This document shows, one piece after another, positions 13,801-26,000 of a stretch of 64,000 nucleotides of DNA. The stretch is from Pithys albifrons albifrons (Eukaryota; Chordata; Aves; Passeriformes; Thamnophilidae). Position numbers and translations under genes: made by a program. Numbering within the stretch: the first letter of the stretch is position 1; each line of letters starts with the position of its first letter. Location of the stretch: assembly GCF_047495875.1 (NCBI RefSeq), contig NC_092460.1:4459520-4523519 (forward strand), written 5' to 3'. The notes under the pieces are model-generated. The model was not told where the DNA came from. It was given only the letters and a program-made list of their open reading frames with translations, and did not search any database.

Positions 13801-15869
13801 CTCCCCATCTAGCATTGCTAAAGTTTGTAGGAACATCTTAAATTTTTGCCATCCAGAATTTGGGCTAGAATACTCCAGAATGTCCCATCCTGTACCATCT
13901 GGGCTTCCAGCTTTCCTACAGTCTCTAGCACAGTATAGCCAGCTTTAGGAGGGTGATGCTGTAGCCCGTGGCAGTATGTAGTCACAGTGTGAATACGCTG
14001 TAGCTCTACAGTATCTCCCTCTGTAAGAGCTCCTGACTGGAAAGGGCCACAGAGGGCACTGACACTCCATCTTTTGAGTGTCAGAGACCAGTAATAGGCT
14101 GACACTCTCCTGAACAAGCTTAGCATGGCTAGAGAAGCATGAGGGGCTGCAGCCTGTGCTTCTCATGCTCATTTGTGCAAAGCCCATCAGCAGGGCTCTG
14201 TGTACAGACTAGAGAGTGTGTCCAGCCTGCACCATGGTGGGGAAACAGCACAAATCCCCATGAACCCCAGCACCATCACCAGCTCGAGCTGGGGACCAGT
14301 GGTGGGCAGTGAAGCTGAGTGGGGTGTGATGCCAGTTTCAAAGCAGGTCCTATTTTGGCTTGCAAATAGCACAAGCCAGTAGAACCTTGCTACCTGGAAA
14401 CCTGTATGCTGTGATCCAAATTACTAACCAACTTGCCTGGCAAAGATCAGATACCTCCTAATGAATGTATTAATTTTTAAAACCCAGGGCTGAAGCCAAG
14501 GTCACATCCCTGATGCACCCAAACAGCACAGCGTGTTGTGACAGTCCTTTAAAGATTGACTAAACAAACGTAATAGGCATGCACCAGTACCAAGGTCCCA
14601 TCTGTCTGAGGAAGAGTCAGAAGTTAATTTAAGTGACTCCTACAACATGTTGCCTAATTCCAGTGGCAGCAAAGCTAATTAAGATGGAGTTGGTCCAAGA
14701 GTGTAGTGGCGTGTCAGGGGTATGGAGCAAACACTGCCACAAAGGCATGTTCAAACCACAGTTACATTAATGAGGCAGTCGGCACTGGGCATCCAGAGCC
14801 TGAGAGGAACTGCTCAGCAGCATCATTAGCTGGATATCTTGGTGCCATTGATAACTTCATGAATATTTCATACTCTCTTCCCACCAATCTGTACTGACAA
14901 CTCATGACACAGAACTAGCTGGAGTAAAATGCACTTAATATGCAGTTGCTGGAGCTGTAAATTTATCATCAGACGTTATTTTCTTAAGAATGCTCCTGCA
15001 AGAGCCTGACCAGCTACTCAGAGACTCAAATGAGCTCCAAAGGCCAAAGAGCAAGCAGAGCACTTCTCTAATGAGTGTTTTAATGGTCCTGATAACAGAG
15101 CAAGTCAGAAGTGCGGGTCTGTAGCCCTCGTTAGGGAATGTGAAATTAGGAGGTCCCTGAGGATGGCAATGCCAACTCGAAGGGGTTGTGCCTGGAGAGC
15201 AGATGCACCAGTGGCTTCTTTTTCTCTGATGGGAATGAGTAACTTGGTGCAAAATTTTCTTGCTTTTGTAGAGGGATGATGTGAGAGAAGTTATGTGTAC
15301 GTGTGCTGGGTTTGGAGCTGTTTTATTTTCTTGCTATCTAGTTAACTCAAACTCAGCTTTTAAAACCAACCCATACAGGGAGTGTGAGAGGTGTCAGGCA
15401 CTGCAGTAGGGGCTCTGCTGCCATAATTGCTCTCTCAGCAGTAAAGCTGCTGAGGAGGTTGCTGCAGCCACTTCCAGGAAATCCAGTCATGAAAGAGTGA
15501 AGGATTTGAGGTACGTGGTCCAGGGCAGCTGCAGGGACTTTTTCACACCAGCCCCAGTGGAATAAGCAAATGAAGTCTGGGTGTTTTACTGCAACTCCCA
15601 GCAAAAGTGAAGGAAAGGCTGTTTTATATGGACAAAACGTGTAAGACCCTGGAACAGTGAGGAGCAGCAGGAGGTGGCATTGCCTGTGCTAGTGGAGATG
15701 GAGCAGGAGCCTGTGCAACCTGACAAGGTTACAGCAAAGGGTCAGCCGGGAGAGAGGGAGCTGAAAACTTGCTGGGAAAACTTTCCGAGACTCCAAAGAG
15801 GCGTGCATCGGGCTTCCCAAAAGCTTGCTCTTTGTTCAGGGCCAGGATGGGCCGGGAGCCAGCCTGGTT

Positions 15870-16290
15870 AAGGTACCTGCCGGTGACACAGATGGCCTGG
15901 TGGCCACGGGACGGTGACTGTGGATGGCCGCAGCCCAGTGACACAGCAGCTCCCACCTGCGGGTGTGAGTCAGAGCCCGCGGCCCCGGCTGCGCCTGTCT
16001 CGGGATGCTCCGGCTGCACTGCCTGCGGTCGTGTGAACCAGCACACCCGCGGCGACACAGCCCCGCTGCCCCGAGAGTGAGTAATAGGAGAGGTTTTCCC
16101 TTCCTTTCGATTGTTTTCGTAAGCTGAACATTTGAGCCTGAAGTTTCTTTGAAGAAGCTGCGCCTCATCCCCCGCCTCTCCACCAGCAGCGCTCGCGGGG
16201 CAGCATCGGGCATCTCCCGCGGGCGTGCGGGACTGTGCCTGCCCAGAGCAACACCAAAGCCACAGGATCCGAGGCCCGCGTAAGCATAGA
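15870..16290. promoter_or_regulatory. Orphan CpG-rich patch, possible promoter
   Basis: In otherwise CpG-poor DNA this 420-bp segment has roughly thirty CpGs, including CCCGCGG, CGCGGGG and CCCGCGGGCG words. It also has a TGAGTCA AP-1 consensus at 15966-15972 and a strong splice-donor-like GTGAGTAA at 16077-16084 on the + strand. Open frames cross it on both strands (312 bp on +, 990 bp on -), but neither translates to a family I recognise. It may be the first exon and promoter of a non-coding RNA or a remote regulatory element of PROK2; that is inference. Confidence 0.45.
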
Positions 16291-19200
16291 CACTGACAGG
16301 GTAGGGGATTTCTATACCACTATCCCAGCCATGGGTGTTACTTGGTTCTCCTCCTCCCAACTCCAAGCACTGTGCCTGCACCAGGCAGGCTCCAGGTCTG
16401 GCAGTCGCATGGAAAAAAACGCACAACTTTTTTAGTAGAGAAGAAGGAATTGCAGATTCAAATTGAAAGCAAGCTATATGTTTACCTAAACCTCTTGTTT
16501 TTAAGCCCAGCCTGTGATTCAAGGGGAGGGTCTGGGTTAGCGGGAATGAAAGCAGATCCTTTCCTGTCTTGTCTGAGCTCCTGCATTCATCCATCCAGTA
16601 AACACACCACGGGAGGTTGGCACTTCCCATGCTAACACTTCTTGCAGCCAGCAGTGAAACATGTGGTAGTGATCTCAGCCTCATCGAGGACAGCTCTGTA
16701 AGGGCACTCTCCCCTGTTTTGCCTTCCACATAGAGAAAAGGTTCTGGGGGCAGAAAGGATGTGCATGGAGTGAGGAACTCTAAGAGCCCTTGGGGCAATC
16801 TGGCCATGAACTGGGGTGGCTCCATCTAATGCCCCCTGTTCATAGTCTTTCCACTGCTCTCTTCAGCAATTTAGGGGCTCAGACATTAGTTGTGTTCTTG
16901 TTTCCAGGACACAAAATTAGTTACTGAGGAACACAGAGATAAAAACCACAACTGCAGTGTTCTGCATCATTGTTTCCCTGCATACCCACAGCAAAATTTC
17001 TGCTGCAGAGGAGCTGGCGCTCCTCAGGTTTGGCATGGAGCTGGCAAAGGGCTGTCAGGAGTGGGTGGCAGGGATAATGCAGATGGGCTGTCAGAAAGTT
17101 CTGTGGCTGATGGAGCTGGGGAGTGTTGAACAGGTGATTTAGATCTAGAGAGGAGGGAGGAGAAATCTCAGTTAGAAAATCAGCTGTCAGGAAGTGTCTG
17201 TTAGGGCCTGATCCTGCCTTGCATCAGGGCACCAACTGCCTTGGCTCCCCAGGTCCCTCTCAGCCCTGTGGCTCTGTGTTGCTCTGCTGTGAAGGTTGCT
17301 GACAGTCCCACAGGGCAGTGGGCAGCAGCTTTCACCCTGCTCTCTGTCGTCACAGCCCTTTGGCACCCAAGTCCCCTCAGCAGCACCTGCCCAATCTCCC
17401 AAGGTGAGCTGTCCACAGCAATGCCCTGCTCCCTCATGCACTCCACTCCACTCCACTCCACTCCACTCAGGCAGACCTTCTTTTGACCTTCTTTGACCTT
17501 TCCTGACCTTCTTTGACTTTGATCATTCCTGACCTTCCCATCAGCACAGTTAGGAAACTGAATTCCTACAAATTGTGTGTTCTCAGGGAGTTACATTAAC
17601 TTCTTAGTTCCACTGTCAGGTTTGGAGGTTTGGCTGAACCCCAGATTTGCATTTTACAGCAGAATTGCTCAGACTTGTGTCCTTGTATGTTAGGGACTTG
17701 TGGGTCCCTGTGGACTGCCTTGATGTGTGGAGGGTGAGCCAGCTCCGGATAAGGCACAGGACAAAGGGATGGTACCCAACCAAGTTGTTAATCTGCAGAG
17801 ACATTAAGGTGCAAACTGGAGATGTGGCTGGCAGGACATCTTCACTTTCAAGGCAAATGTGAACTGTCTTGATTGGCCTGTACTTTGCCTTTCTGTACAA
17901 CACAATCGATTTAAATTTTGATGCATGTTTAAGCAGCACTTAATCAGAAAGGTCAAACGTTAATACTATATAATTTATTCCTTCTTAGTTAACTTTCAAG
18001 CAACACACTGAGAAAGATTAATTCTGCATCTCTCTATTGCTTCTGCCACCAGGCCAGCAGCTGAATTGCCACAGATATTGCAAATAGCTTTCTACATTTT
18101 ATTTGAGTTCATTTTTATCTCTCTTTAATCATAAAAATATAAAAACAAGATGATATCGCCGCTGGTATTTACGTAACAAGCCACTGGACAAGAAAGAGCA
18201 CATTTGAAGCTGTGGTATAAGCAAAGGATGTTTTGGGGTTTTAACAACCTTGAGTATTGAAGCTGAGAGAGTGAAAAAAATGTATGGGGTTACAATGCAT
18301 TTAAAATACAGGAGGGAAATAATAAATCAAATGAATAGTTGTAAGGAAATTGAAAATTGTGGAGGGAAAGTAACAAAACTACATAGAGATTGAAGGACTT
18401 ATGTCTGTTGCTAAGGATGGTAATGAGAATATGCAATTCGAATAGGTCTAAACTGCCCTTGAAATATCATTATAACTTATTTGAAAAGACATTTACGATT
18501 TGTATGATTTTCCCAAATGCAATACATTTCTTTGCATCTTTGTGCTTTGAAAGCCTCAGAAATATGTCTGAAATAAACCCATATTGGAGTTGAAAATAGC
18601 AGAATGTTCCAGGAAAACAAATCAAAAGCAGTTTTTAATTGGTAGGTCTTTCACAGGAAAGCATCATAGGGTAGAGACACAGCAGCAGTGTCCAGGTTAA
18701 TTATCTTTGTCTTTTCTCCTCCTATAAATAAATGACCAAAAGGAAATTAAGAGCATCAGTTGCTTTACAGAGCAAACTATCACAGGAGTGCTCTGCTGAA
18801 CATCAAAATGCTGAGTATTAACTTTGTTAGTGCTGCTTATTTCTCTCTGTCACAGTCAGCTGTGACCAAATGTCCAGATACACACAGTGATGTATCTGCT
18901 GCTGTTGCCCATGGTGGGTGTCAGCACAGTAATTGGGAATGCTGGGGAGGCAAAGGGGAAGCCAAAGAGGCAAAGGGACTTAGGACTCAATCCAAGGGTT
19001 ATCCAAGTCTTTGGGAACCATCTCATGGGCTCCCAAAGCCTTTGCAAAGACCCTTTCACTGTAACCACATCTGAGACAGTGCAACAGGTATTACTTAATA
19101 GGCTTCAGCAGAGAAACAGAAGAAATTTTCTTTGAAAGTATGTGCCAATCTCCCAAATATTATTTCCAGCAAAAAGGCCACCTAACAGCTACCACCACTG

Positions 19201-19556
19201 CAGACAGAAGAGGAAAATGAAGTCTTCCTCACCTCCCAGTGCCACAGTGTAATGAGTGCTGGTAAATGGCTCTGAAATAGGGGCTCTGGGTTGCCCCATG
19301 GCATTGCTATAAATAACAGTTACATTTTGATAAACTTTAAACCAATGTTGTAAGCACCTTCCAGACAGGGATAGCAGTGTCTTAGACATTGTTGCAAGTC
19401 ACCTACAAGAAAGTGGTAGAGTTTATTTTAAAAGATGGCTGCAAGCAACAGTTTAGTAATGAAAACTTATTTAGAAATTTTAAAGTTTTTAATGCAGCAT
19501 CTCCAATGAGGTCCTGTAAGATCTGGGACTGTATGGGAAGATGTTGCCTCTTCCAA
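16291..19556. other. Intergenic, no gene seen
   Basis: Contains the 17.44-17.54 kb simple repeat. AT-rich from about 17.9 kb on. No coding evidence. Confidence 0.65.
17438..17540. repeat. (CTCCA)n repeat followed by TTTGACCTTC-type repeat
   Basis: Six or so CACTC/CTCCA pentamers at about 17440-17468, followed by imperfect repeats of TTTGACCTTC to about 17540. Confidence 0.8.
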
Positions 19557-19760
19557 AGACATAGAATTTCTTAGGTAGGAAAATACCTCTAAGGTAATCA
19601 AATCAAACTGTTAGCACTGCTGTGTTCATTAGTAAACCATATCCTTAAGTGTTATTTAAATCCCTCCAGGGATGGTAAATCCATCACTGCCGTGGGCAGA
19701 CTGTTCCAATGTCTTTTGGTGAAGGATTTTTTCCTTAAGAAGGCACAGGTTGCTTCTTTT
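19557..19760 (-). mobile_element. CR1 LINE fragment, antisense
   Basis: On the + strand it reads as the reverse complement of a CR1 3' region: ATAGAATTTCTTAGG..., TAAACCATATCC, CCTCCAGGGATGG, then GGGCAGACTGTTCCAATG and TGGTGAAGGATTTTTTCCT. These blocks occur in the order seen in bird CR1 copies. The right edge is uncertain and may reach about 19830. Confidence 0.75.
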
Positions 19761-20239
19761 TAACAACTATTCCTGTTTATGAGTTTAAAGCCCACACTTT
19801 TAACTGGCTGTGAAGAGACAGAGGACCAGAAGAGGAAGTGGAAATGAAGTCAAACAGAGAGAGACATGTTTGCTACCATCCAAATAAGTGGGTTTGGGGT
19901 TTTTTTTCTTTCTTGAAGATTCAAAGCATAGAAGTCAGGAAAATCAAACTTATGATTCCCCCAATAGCTATAACTCTGCTCCTGGCAGAGAAAGAGCAAG
20001 ACATAAATATAACCTCATACCCAACAGCACGTGCAACATATGTGCAAGGAGGTAAGTTATGGGTGCTAAGGGAACCGTGATTTTGAATGTCCTGACTTCT
20101 GAGTTTAAATTTTCAAGTCCAGTATTCTGGGGAGTTTCTTTCTTTTCTTTTTGCACCCTATAGTTATAAAATGCATTACAGCTCTTGGATTTCTTTATGT
20201 TGGAATGACAATTTGGATTCTTCAAGTGACTGAAGACTC

Positions 20240-20410
20240 TGTTCTTCGTGAGAATCATAAAATGGTTTGGGTTGCAAGACCATCTTGTTTCAAGCCCTGT
20301 CATGGGCAGGGGTGCCTTGCACTAGACCAGGTTGCCCAGGGCTCCATCCAGCCTGGGTTTGAACACTTCCAGGGTTGGGCCAACCACAATTTCTCTGGGC
20401 AAGAAGGTGA
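20240..20410 (-). mobile_element. CR1 LINE fragment, antisense
   Basis: The + strand shows AGAATCATAAAATGGTTTGG, GTCATGGGCAGGGG, ACTAGACCAGGTTGCCC, CCATCCAGCCTGG and TTCTCTGGGCAA in order, the reverse complement of a typical CR1 3' end. It lies about 0.5 kb from the previous fragment in the same orientation and may be part of the same old insertion cluster. Confidence 0.85.
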
Positions 20411-21361
20411 TCACAATTATTATTCATAGATTTTCAATGTGTTGTGTGTGTGTTGAGCCAACCCACCCATGGGCACATGTGTGGAGGTTACAGTTCTCCC
20501 TCAGCAGGATGTCTATATGTCAGTGAAGAAAGAGACATGATGAGAGATCACACTACTTGTTTGCTTTAAATTTTAGCACATGTGCCCTCAGATCTGGGGT
20601 TAGTTATGTCCCACTGATCTGTCATCTTCATGACAATAAATTTGCATATTTCTTTTAAATTCCTGCTTTATTGTCCCAGATGAGGCTTTCAGGCATTTAG
20701 ATGGTTTTCACTAAGTGTCATTAAAAGAGAAAGTCTTCTACGCTTTGCATTTCAATTGGACTTGGTATCCTAAGGAGCATATATTGAAGACTCTCAAAAA
20801 ATTCTACATATAGCTACCCTGTTCTCTTGCTAGGGATACTGATCTACCATTAAAATATTTTTTGATAGAATGATAATTAAAAAATAATGTATAAAATAGT
20901 GTCTGCTTGGCAGTCTTTTAAGACAAATTTGTTAAACTGTCATGAAAACTTGTCAGTCCTGGGTACAAAATCTGCTGTCTCCCTTCCAACTGTGGGCATC
21001 TTGTGCTGAGAGGGATAATAACAGGAGGCTGAAATCCAGGAATAAAGCTGCTCAGTGGCTGGAATGTAAGTAGGATTTTGCAGACCTGTTTTGGCAGCCC
21101 TGTGGTACATAACTGGCAATACTGACCTTGCCATAGGTGTATATACATGAAGGCAAATACACACCTAAATGCCTTGATGGTTTCCTTCTGTTGTTGTTCA
21201 GATTACCAGGACAGTTTCTCCTGTGGATAACTACATATATTCTAGTTGTGGAGGTAAAACACAAGCTGATACTGCATCTAAGGAAACAACGATGTTATTC
21301 TATCAGGTCAAAATTTGTCTTTTTGAGTCTGTTTATGTTTCCATCTTCCTCCTGTAAATCC

Positions 21362-21379
21362 ACTTGGCCAGAGCCAAGT
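21362..21379. repeat. 7-bp inverted repeat, NFI-like
   Basis: ACTTGGC, CAGA, GCCAAGT. It resembles the nuclear factor I palindrome TTGGC(N5)GCCAA, but the spacer is 4 rather than 5 bp. Confidence 0.5.
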
Positions 21380-22949
21380 AGATGTTACAGAAATTTTTTG
21401 TTAAGGTGTGCTTTGAAAAAAAAAATTTAGTTGAAGCTGAGAGAACTTTAATGTCATTAAAATTCTTCCCTGAGAAGCCAGTGTCTCAGATCCACACGTG
21501 TAAGTTCACTGACTAGAGATAGGTTCAGATATGCTCTGAAGGGCTCTGTAGATTTGCCAGCAGAGTTTGTGAACTTGAGCTTGTGCTGTATCACCATGTT
21601 AAAAATACATCCAAATGGCAGGTTGTCCTCTATATATCCTGCACTACTGCAAATCTTCACTCTGGGAATATTTAACCATATCAGACTTGCTGAAGGCCTA
21701 CGTAAGAAGGAATAATGTGGCATAAATAAGCTTCATCTGACTTTTTCTTGCAATGCTTTGTGCAAATTTAGCATGCACATCAGGTGTCGTGGTAGCTGTT
21801 GGAAATCTGTAATGCTGACAGTATTTGGTAATAAAATAATAATCGCTGCGTGTATCTCTGATGGAAAGATACTCACATTCTTTTGAATCCCTAATTATGT
21901 GCCACACTACATTAGAGACAGATAGTTCATTGTCTCCACCTTTCAGAGACGGGAAATTCAGAGCAATATGCAAGACGTTCCAGAAATAAGCTGGTTTAAT
22001 GAAGCAGCAAATTAGACCTTTCTATCTCTTTATTTAACATGTAGTCCCTTGAATTTATCAGAGTTCATTACAGAAGAGCAAAATGGAAAAGAAGCTGCAA
22101 AATTCATTTGTGATTAGAGCTAATGATTTTGAAATGGCTTTTCATATTTTCCTAGATAATGGTTATTATTTATTATTAAATTTATGTCACGTTTGCTCTA
22201 ATGAAATTATATTCTCTCCCTTCCCTTGTTCCTGTTGTTTATGGTTTGGATTTTATAAAAGGGAGAATCATAAAGATGCTATATGTTTCTTGCCAACTGC
22301 AGTGCCTTTGACACAGCTTCTGATAGCTTACTCCTGTGACTCATGTCAGAAGAATGGCTTTAAAATTTCCTTCCTGATTTAATCCTTCTATACCACTTGA
22401 CAGATAATGAATCCAAGTAAATGCACTGATGCTTTTTTATCCCCCCCATAATTTCAGTTTCAGACATGGAGTGAGTAATGGACTCAAGACTGTAAAGTTA
22501 AGGGAAGAAAAAAACCCTTTAAATAGAAAAATATAAATATTCAGAGTTCCTGACTCTCTCCAAGATCTGCTCTCCATCCTGCTGCTGGCAGGTGAGTAGG
22601 TGCAAACTGAGGGAGGTTTACATCGACCCTGCTGCACATCCCAGCACATCCCTGACAGCACTAATCCTGCTTAGGGCTGAAAAGAGGGAGTTGTAGGATG
22701 GCAACACTAATTTTGCAGTGGTTTGTCAAATGTTATCACAGGTGGGGGTAGAGGAGCCAGCAGGAGGCATTTAGCTGCAGCTGGAGGTAGAACAGGGACC
22801 TCTTGTGAGACGCCTCCAGGGCACAAAGAGCTTTAACGGTTTTCCTGCTTTTGCCAACTTTGTCTTTGGTGCTATCACAGCTTCCTGAAGGAAGGTTTGT
22901 GTTGTGGTAGGAATTCGATAAAGTGCTTTCAGTATGCCTCATAATAATC

Positions 22950-23025
22950 AGAGTTGCTTAAGATGGAATTGGAACGAGATGATCTTTAAGGTTCCTTCCA
23001 ACACAGCCTTCCTATGAGTCTAGGA
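22950..23025 (+). mobile_element. CR1 LINE fragment, extreme 3' end
   Basis: GAACGAGATGATCTTTAAGG and TTCCTTCCAACACAGCC, followed by a decayed CTATGAGTCTA tail. Very short. Confidence 0.75.
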
Positions 23026-26000
23026 AATGTAACGTCAGCCCATTAGATCATTTACCCATGCAACATCTCTTCTCTGCTTTGTTTAATATTTGCCAATATT
23101 ATTAATAGTTAATGGTCCTTATTCCAGAATACCAGACATAGAATCACCATTTCTGACGTAGAACATTAAGTTAGCTGCTTGTGTTATTTTTGGGAAGGAT
23201 CTCCTGAATCATTGTTTATAATGACTGTTACTTTGCTCTGCGCTTTCTTTTCAGCTTCCCTCTTGTTGCAGTGTTTCTTCTCTTCCTTCTTCATGTGATG
23301 AAACCTGAGTATGAATGGGAAAAGTTCATTTGTAATGTGGCCAGCCCTGTGGTGTCAAGCTGAGAAAGTTTGTGGTTATTATTTCCTCCTATGAGGAGTT
23401 TGTGGATGACCCTTTGAGCTTCAAGAGAAACAGTTTCTTTGGCAGACCATGTGCAATCTCTGGACAACGGAGTCCAAAATGTCCCCAAGGTAACTCTGTT
23501 AGACCAGCAGTGCCCTGGGTCACATGGCCACTCCATCCTCAGGAGATGAGGGATTACAGCATTTATTCCACAGGCTCTTTCTGTCTGGGTTTCCTTCTAA
23601 TGAAGTCAGAGATCTTGTGCTTTTTTGCTTCTAATTCTTTTTGCCCAAAGGATATGTGGGGTTACCATACCTGATATATGACCAAATGATCTTGCCTGTA
23701 AGTTTGTTAAACACACAACTAGCAATTAGCTGTAGCAATCTCTCCCCACAGGGCTCAGGCAATGAAAGGAAAAACTCATTATTCAATACCTTATTTCATG
23801 ATTTGGAAACAAAAGCAACAACCTTAGCACTTCCTCCTCTTACAGCCTCATGGTTTCCATCAGTCTTTTCAACTCATAATGAGATTTAGTGTTGAAGAGA
23901 AATAGTTGTGCCAGAAAATGAAGGTGGGGCTTTTCCGGTTAAAAAAAAAAAAGTAATGAAATTTGTAGAAAAGCTCCATTTTTGAGTGGAAGAACAAAGC
24001 TAATGCCACCTTTTTAAAATCTTTGACGTTGTCCCCCGACTCCTGCTACGTCAGGAATATGTTTGTGGAAAGTCTGGGAGACCTCACTGAGCACACTTGC
24101 CAGAGATTCGCTTTATGCCAAAAGAAACGTCTCATAGATGCTCACAGCAGCCTCAGTTAGCTCATGGGTTAGGTCAGACTGGAGATGTTGGGAATACGCA
24201 ACTACTCTCCATCCCTGCGTCACTGGGTGGAATTGCTGCTGCCAAAGGGCTGGCAGAGAGGAAAGGCCTTTTTCAGATTGATCTGTATCACATCGTAAAG
24301 TGAAAAGGGGAAAAAACCCGTCTGTGCCTGTGCGCCTCCTGCAGTAGATTGAATCTGAAGGCAGGAGTGCAGTAAAAGTATGTTTTCTGCTAATAAACTG
24401 AGCAGAAGTGACAGGGAAGTCAGTGCAACATGGAGCATGTATCTTGCTTTTTGCCATTTTCCTGATGATCTTGTCTTACCCAAGGCGTTTTGCAGACAAG
24501 TGCAGTTATCTCTTATCCCTGCTAAGGATGCAATGGGAAATACAAATACTTGAAGGGTCAGGATGCTGAAAAGCTGTAATAATTCACAGACTTTGTAGCT
24601 ATGCAGGACTGTAAGAGTAATAAATCTTGGATTTCATCATACAGCAATCTTAAAAATATCCATTTCAGATTTTTCTATTATTTTTTAAGACTCAGAGGAC
24701 TTAAAATGTGGATTAATTTCTCCAAGTTATGACTAAATACCACATGAGAAAGGGCCAGTATGTGGTTAGGAGTGCAGAGATGCCCATGTACCACATCCAG
24801 TGGAAGCACCCTGCAGCCCAGACCTGCTCCTGCCTGTGTGTGACCCAGTACCAAAGGAGCAGCTATTCCTGCTGCAGTCCACCCTGCAAAAGGACCAGCA
24901 CCCTTAGTACCTGCTGCCTGCCACTCATCCAGCCAGAGCATCGCACTTCCTACATCACTGCCATTACCAATGGAGAGGCACTAGCCATGAGGATGGGGAC
25001 CAAAGATACCAGTGTGCAAGATTACAGCAGCAGTAGCAGTGGTTCAAGGCTCACGCTTTAACTGAGCTGCTTTGGCCAATATTAAAATACCACAAGGGCT
25101 GAGGAGGGACCACACAAATACCTCAGGGCTTGCTCACTCCTGGCATTGTGCCTGCCCCGGTGCATGGCGGGCCAGGGCTGCTACTCTCCCTACTCCTGCA
25201 AGCCAAGCTGGCAGTTGGGACTCCAGTGCCCTTGGCTATGGCATTGGCCTCAGAGCAAGCCCTGCTGCAGGGTGGAGCTGGCCAGGCTGTGCTGAGCACA
25301 AGCACCAAGGGCCCAAGGGCCAGCCTGCGCAGCCTCATGGGAACCACCATCAAAGCTCAGCCATGCACCTTAAAGTGATTAATTTCCATACTAACACAGC
25401 CCTGATGAATACACTCAGGGCTGTAATCTTAATGAATTGCATAAAATGCTGTGCCCTTTGGAAAGGCAAATACAACCCCAGTAATTATGAGCTGCTATAG
25501 TTTCTGTCCTGACATCCAGCACTGCCTGTTGGCTTTGCTGTCTCTACATGCAAATTTTCTGAGTACACCTTTGCCTTTGGAACCACAGTGGATCACCAGC
25601 GGGCTCTGACAGTAAGGTCACCCCGACACCTGGAGCACCAGCACATGTCTGGAGGTGTAGAAGCAGATGCTGGAGGTACAAAGAAGAGATGGTAATTACT
25701 CACTCATTTCCCAAATGAGCCATAAGAGAGGTGGCACTGACCGAAACCCTGTGCTGCCATGAGAGTAATGCCAAAGTGGGGAAACACCATCAGGCAGGGC
25801 CAGGGGTTAAGTGCCCCATTTCCTTGGAGGTGTGGGGCTGTGGGTAGGCAGCAGCCTGACCAGAGGAGCAGGACCAGCCTGGGGGTCCCACGGTGTTGAG
25901 CAAAGAGTCGTGGTGTGGCCTGGTGTGCAAAGGGCTGGAGCAGCAGCGGGGGCGGCCTCGGTCTCCCTCCAGGACCCCCATGGCATAGCCCAGCCTTTGA

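Larger units (their letters stand above)
10281..15869. other. Intergenic, no gene seen
   Basis: Simple repeats near 10440 and 10853. A stretch at about 13,570-14,190 has adjoining open frames on the - strand and could be an old interspersed element, but I recognise no protein. The rest is AT-rich unique-looking DNA. Confidence 0.65.
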
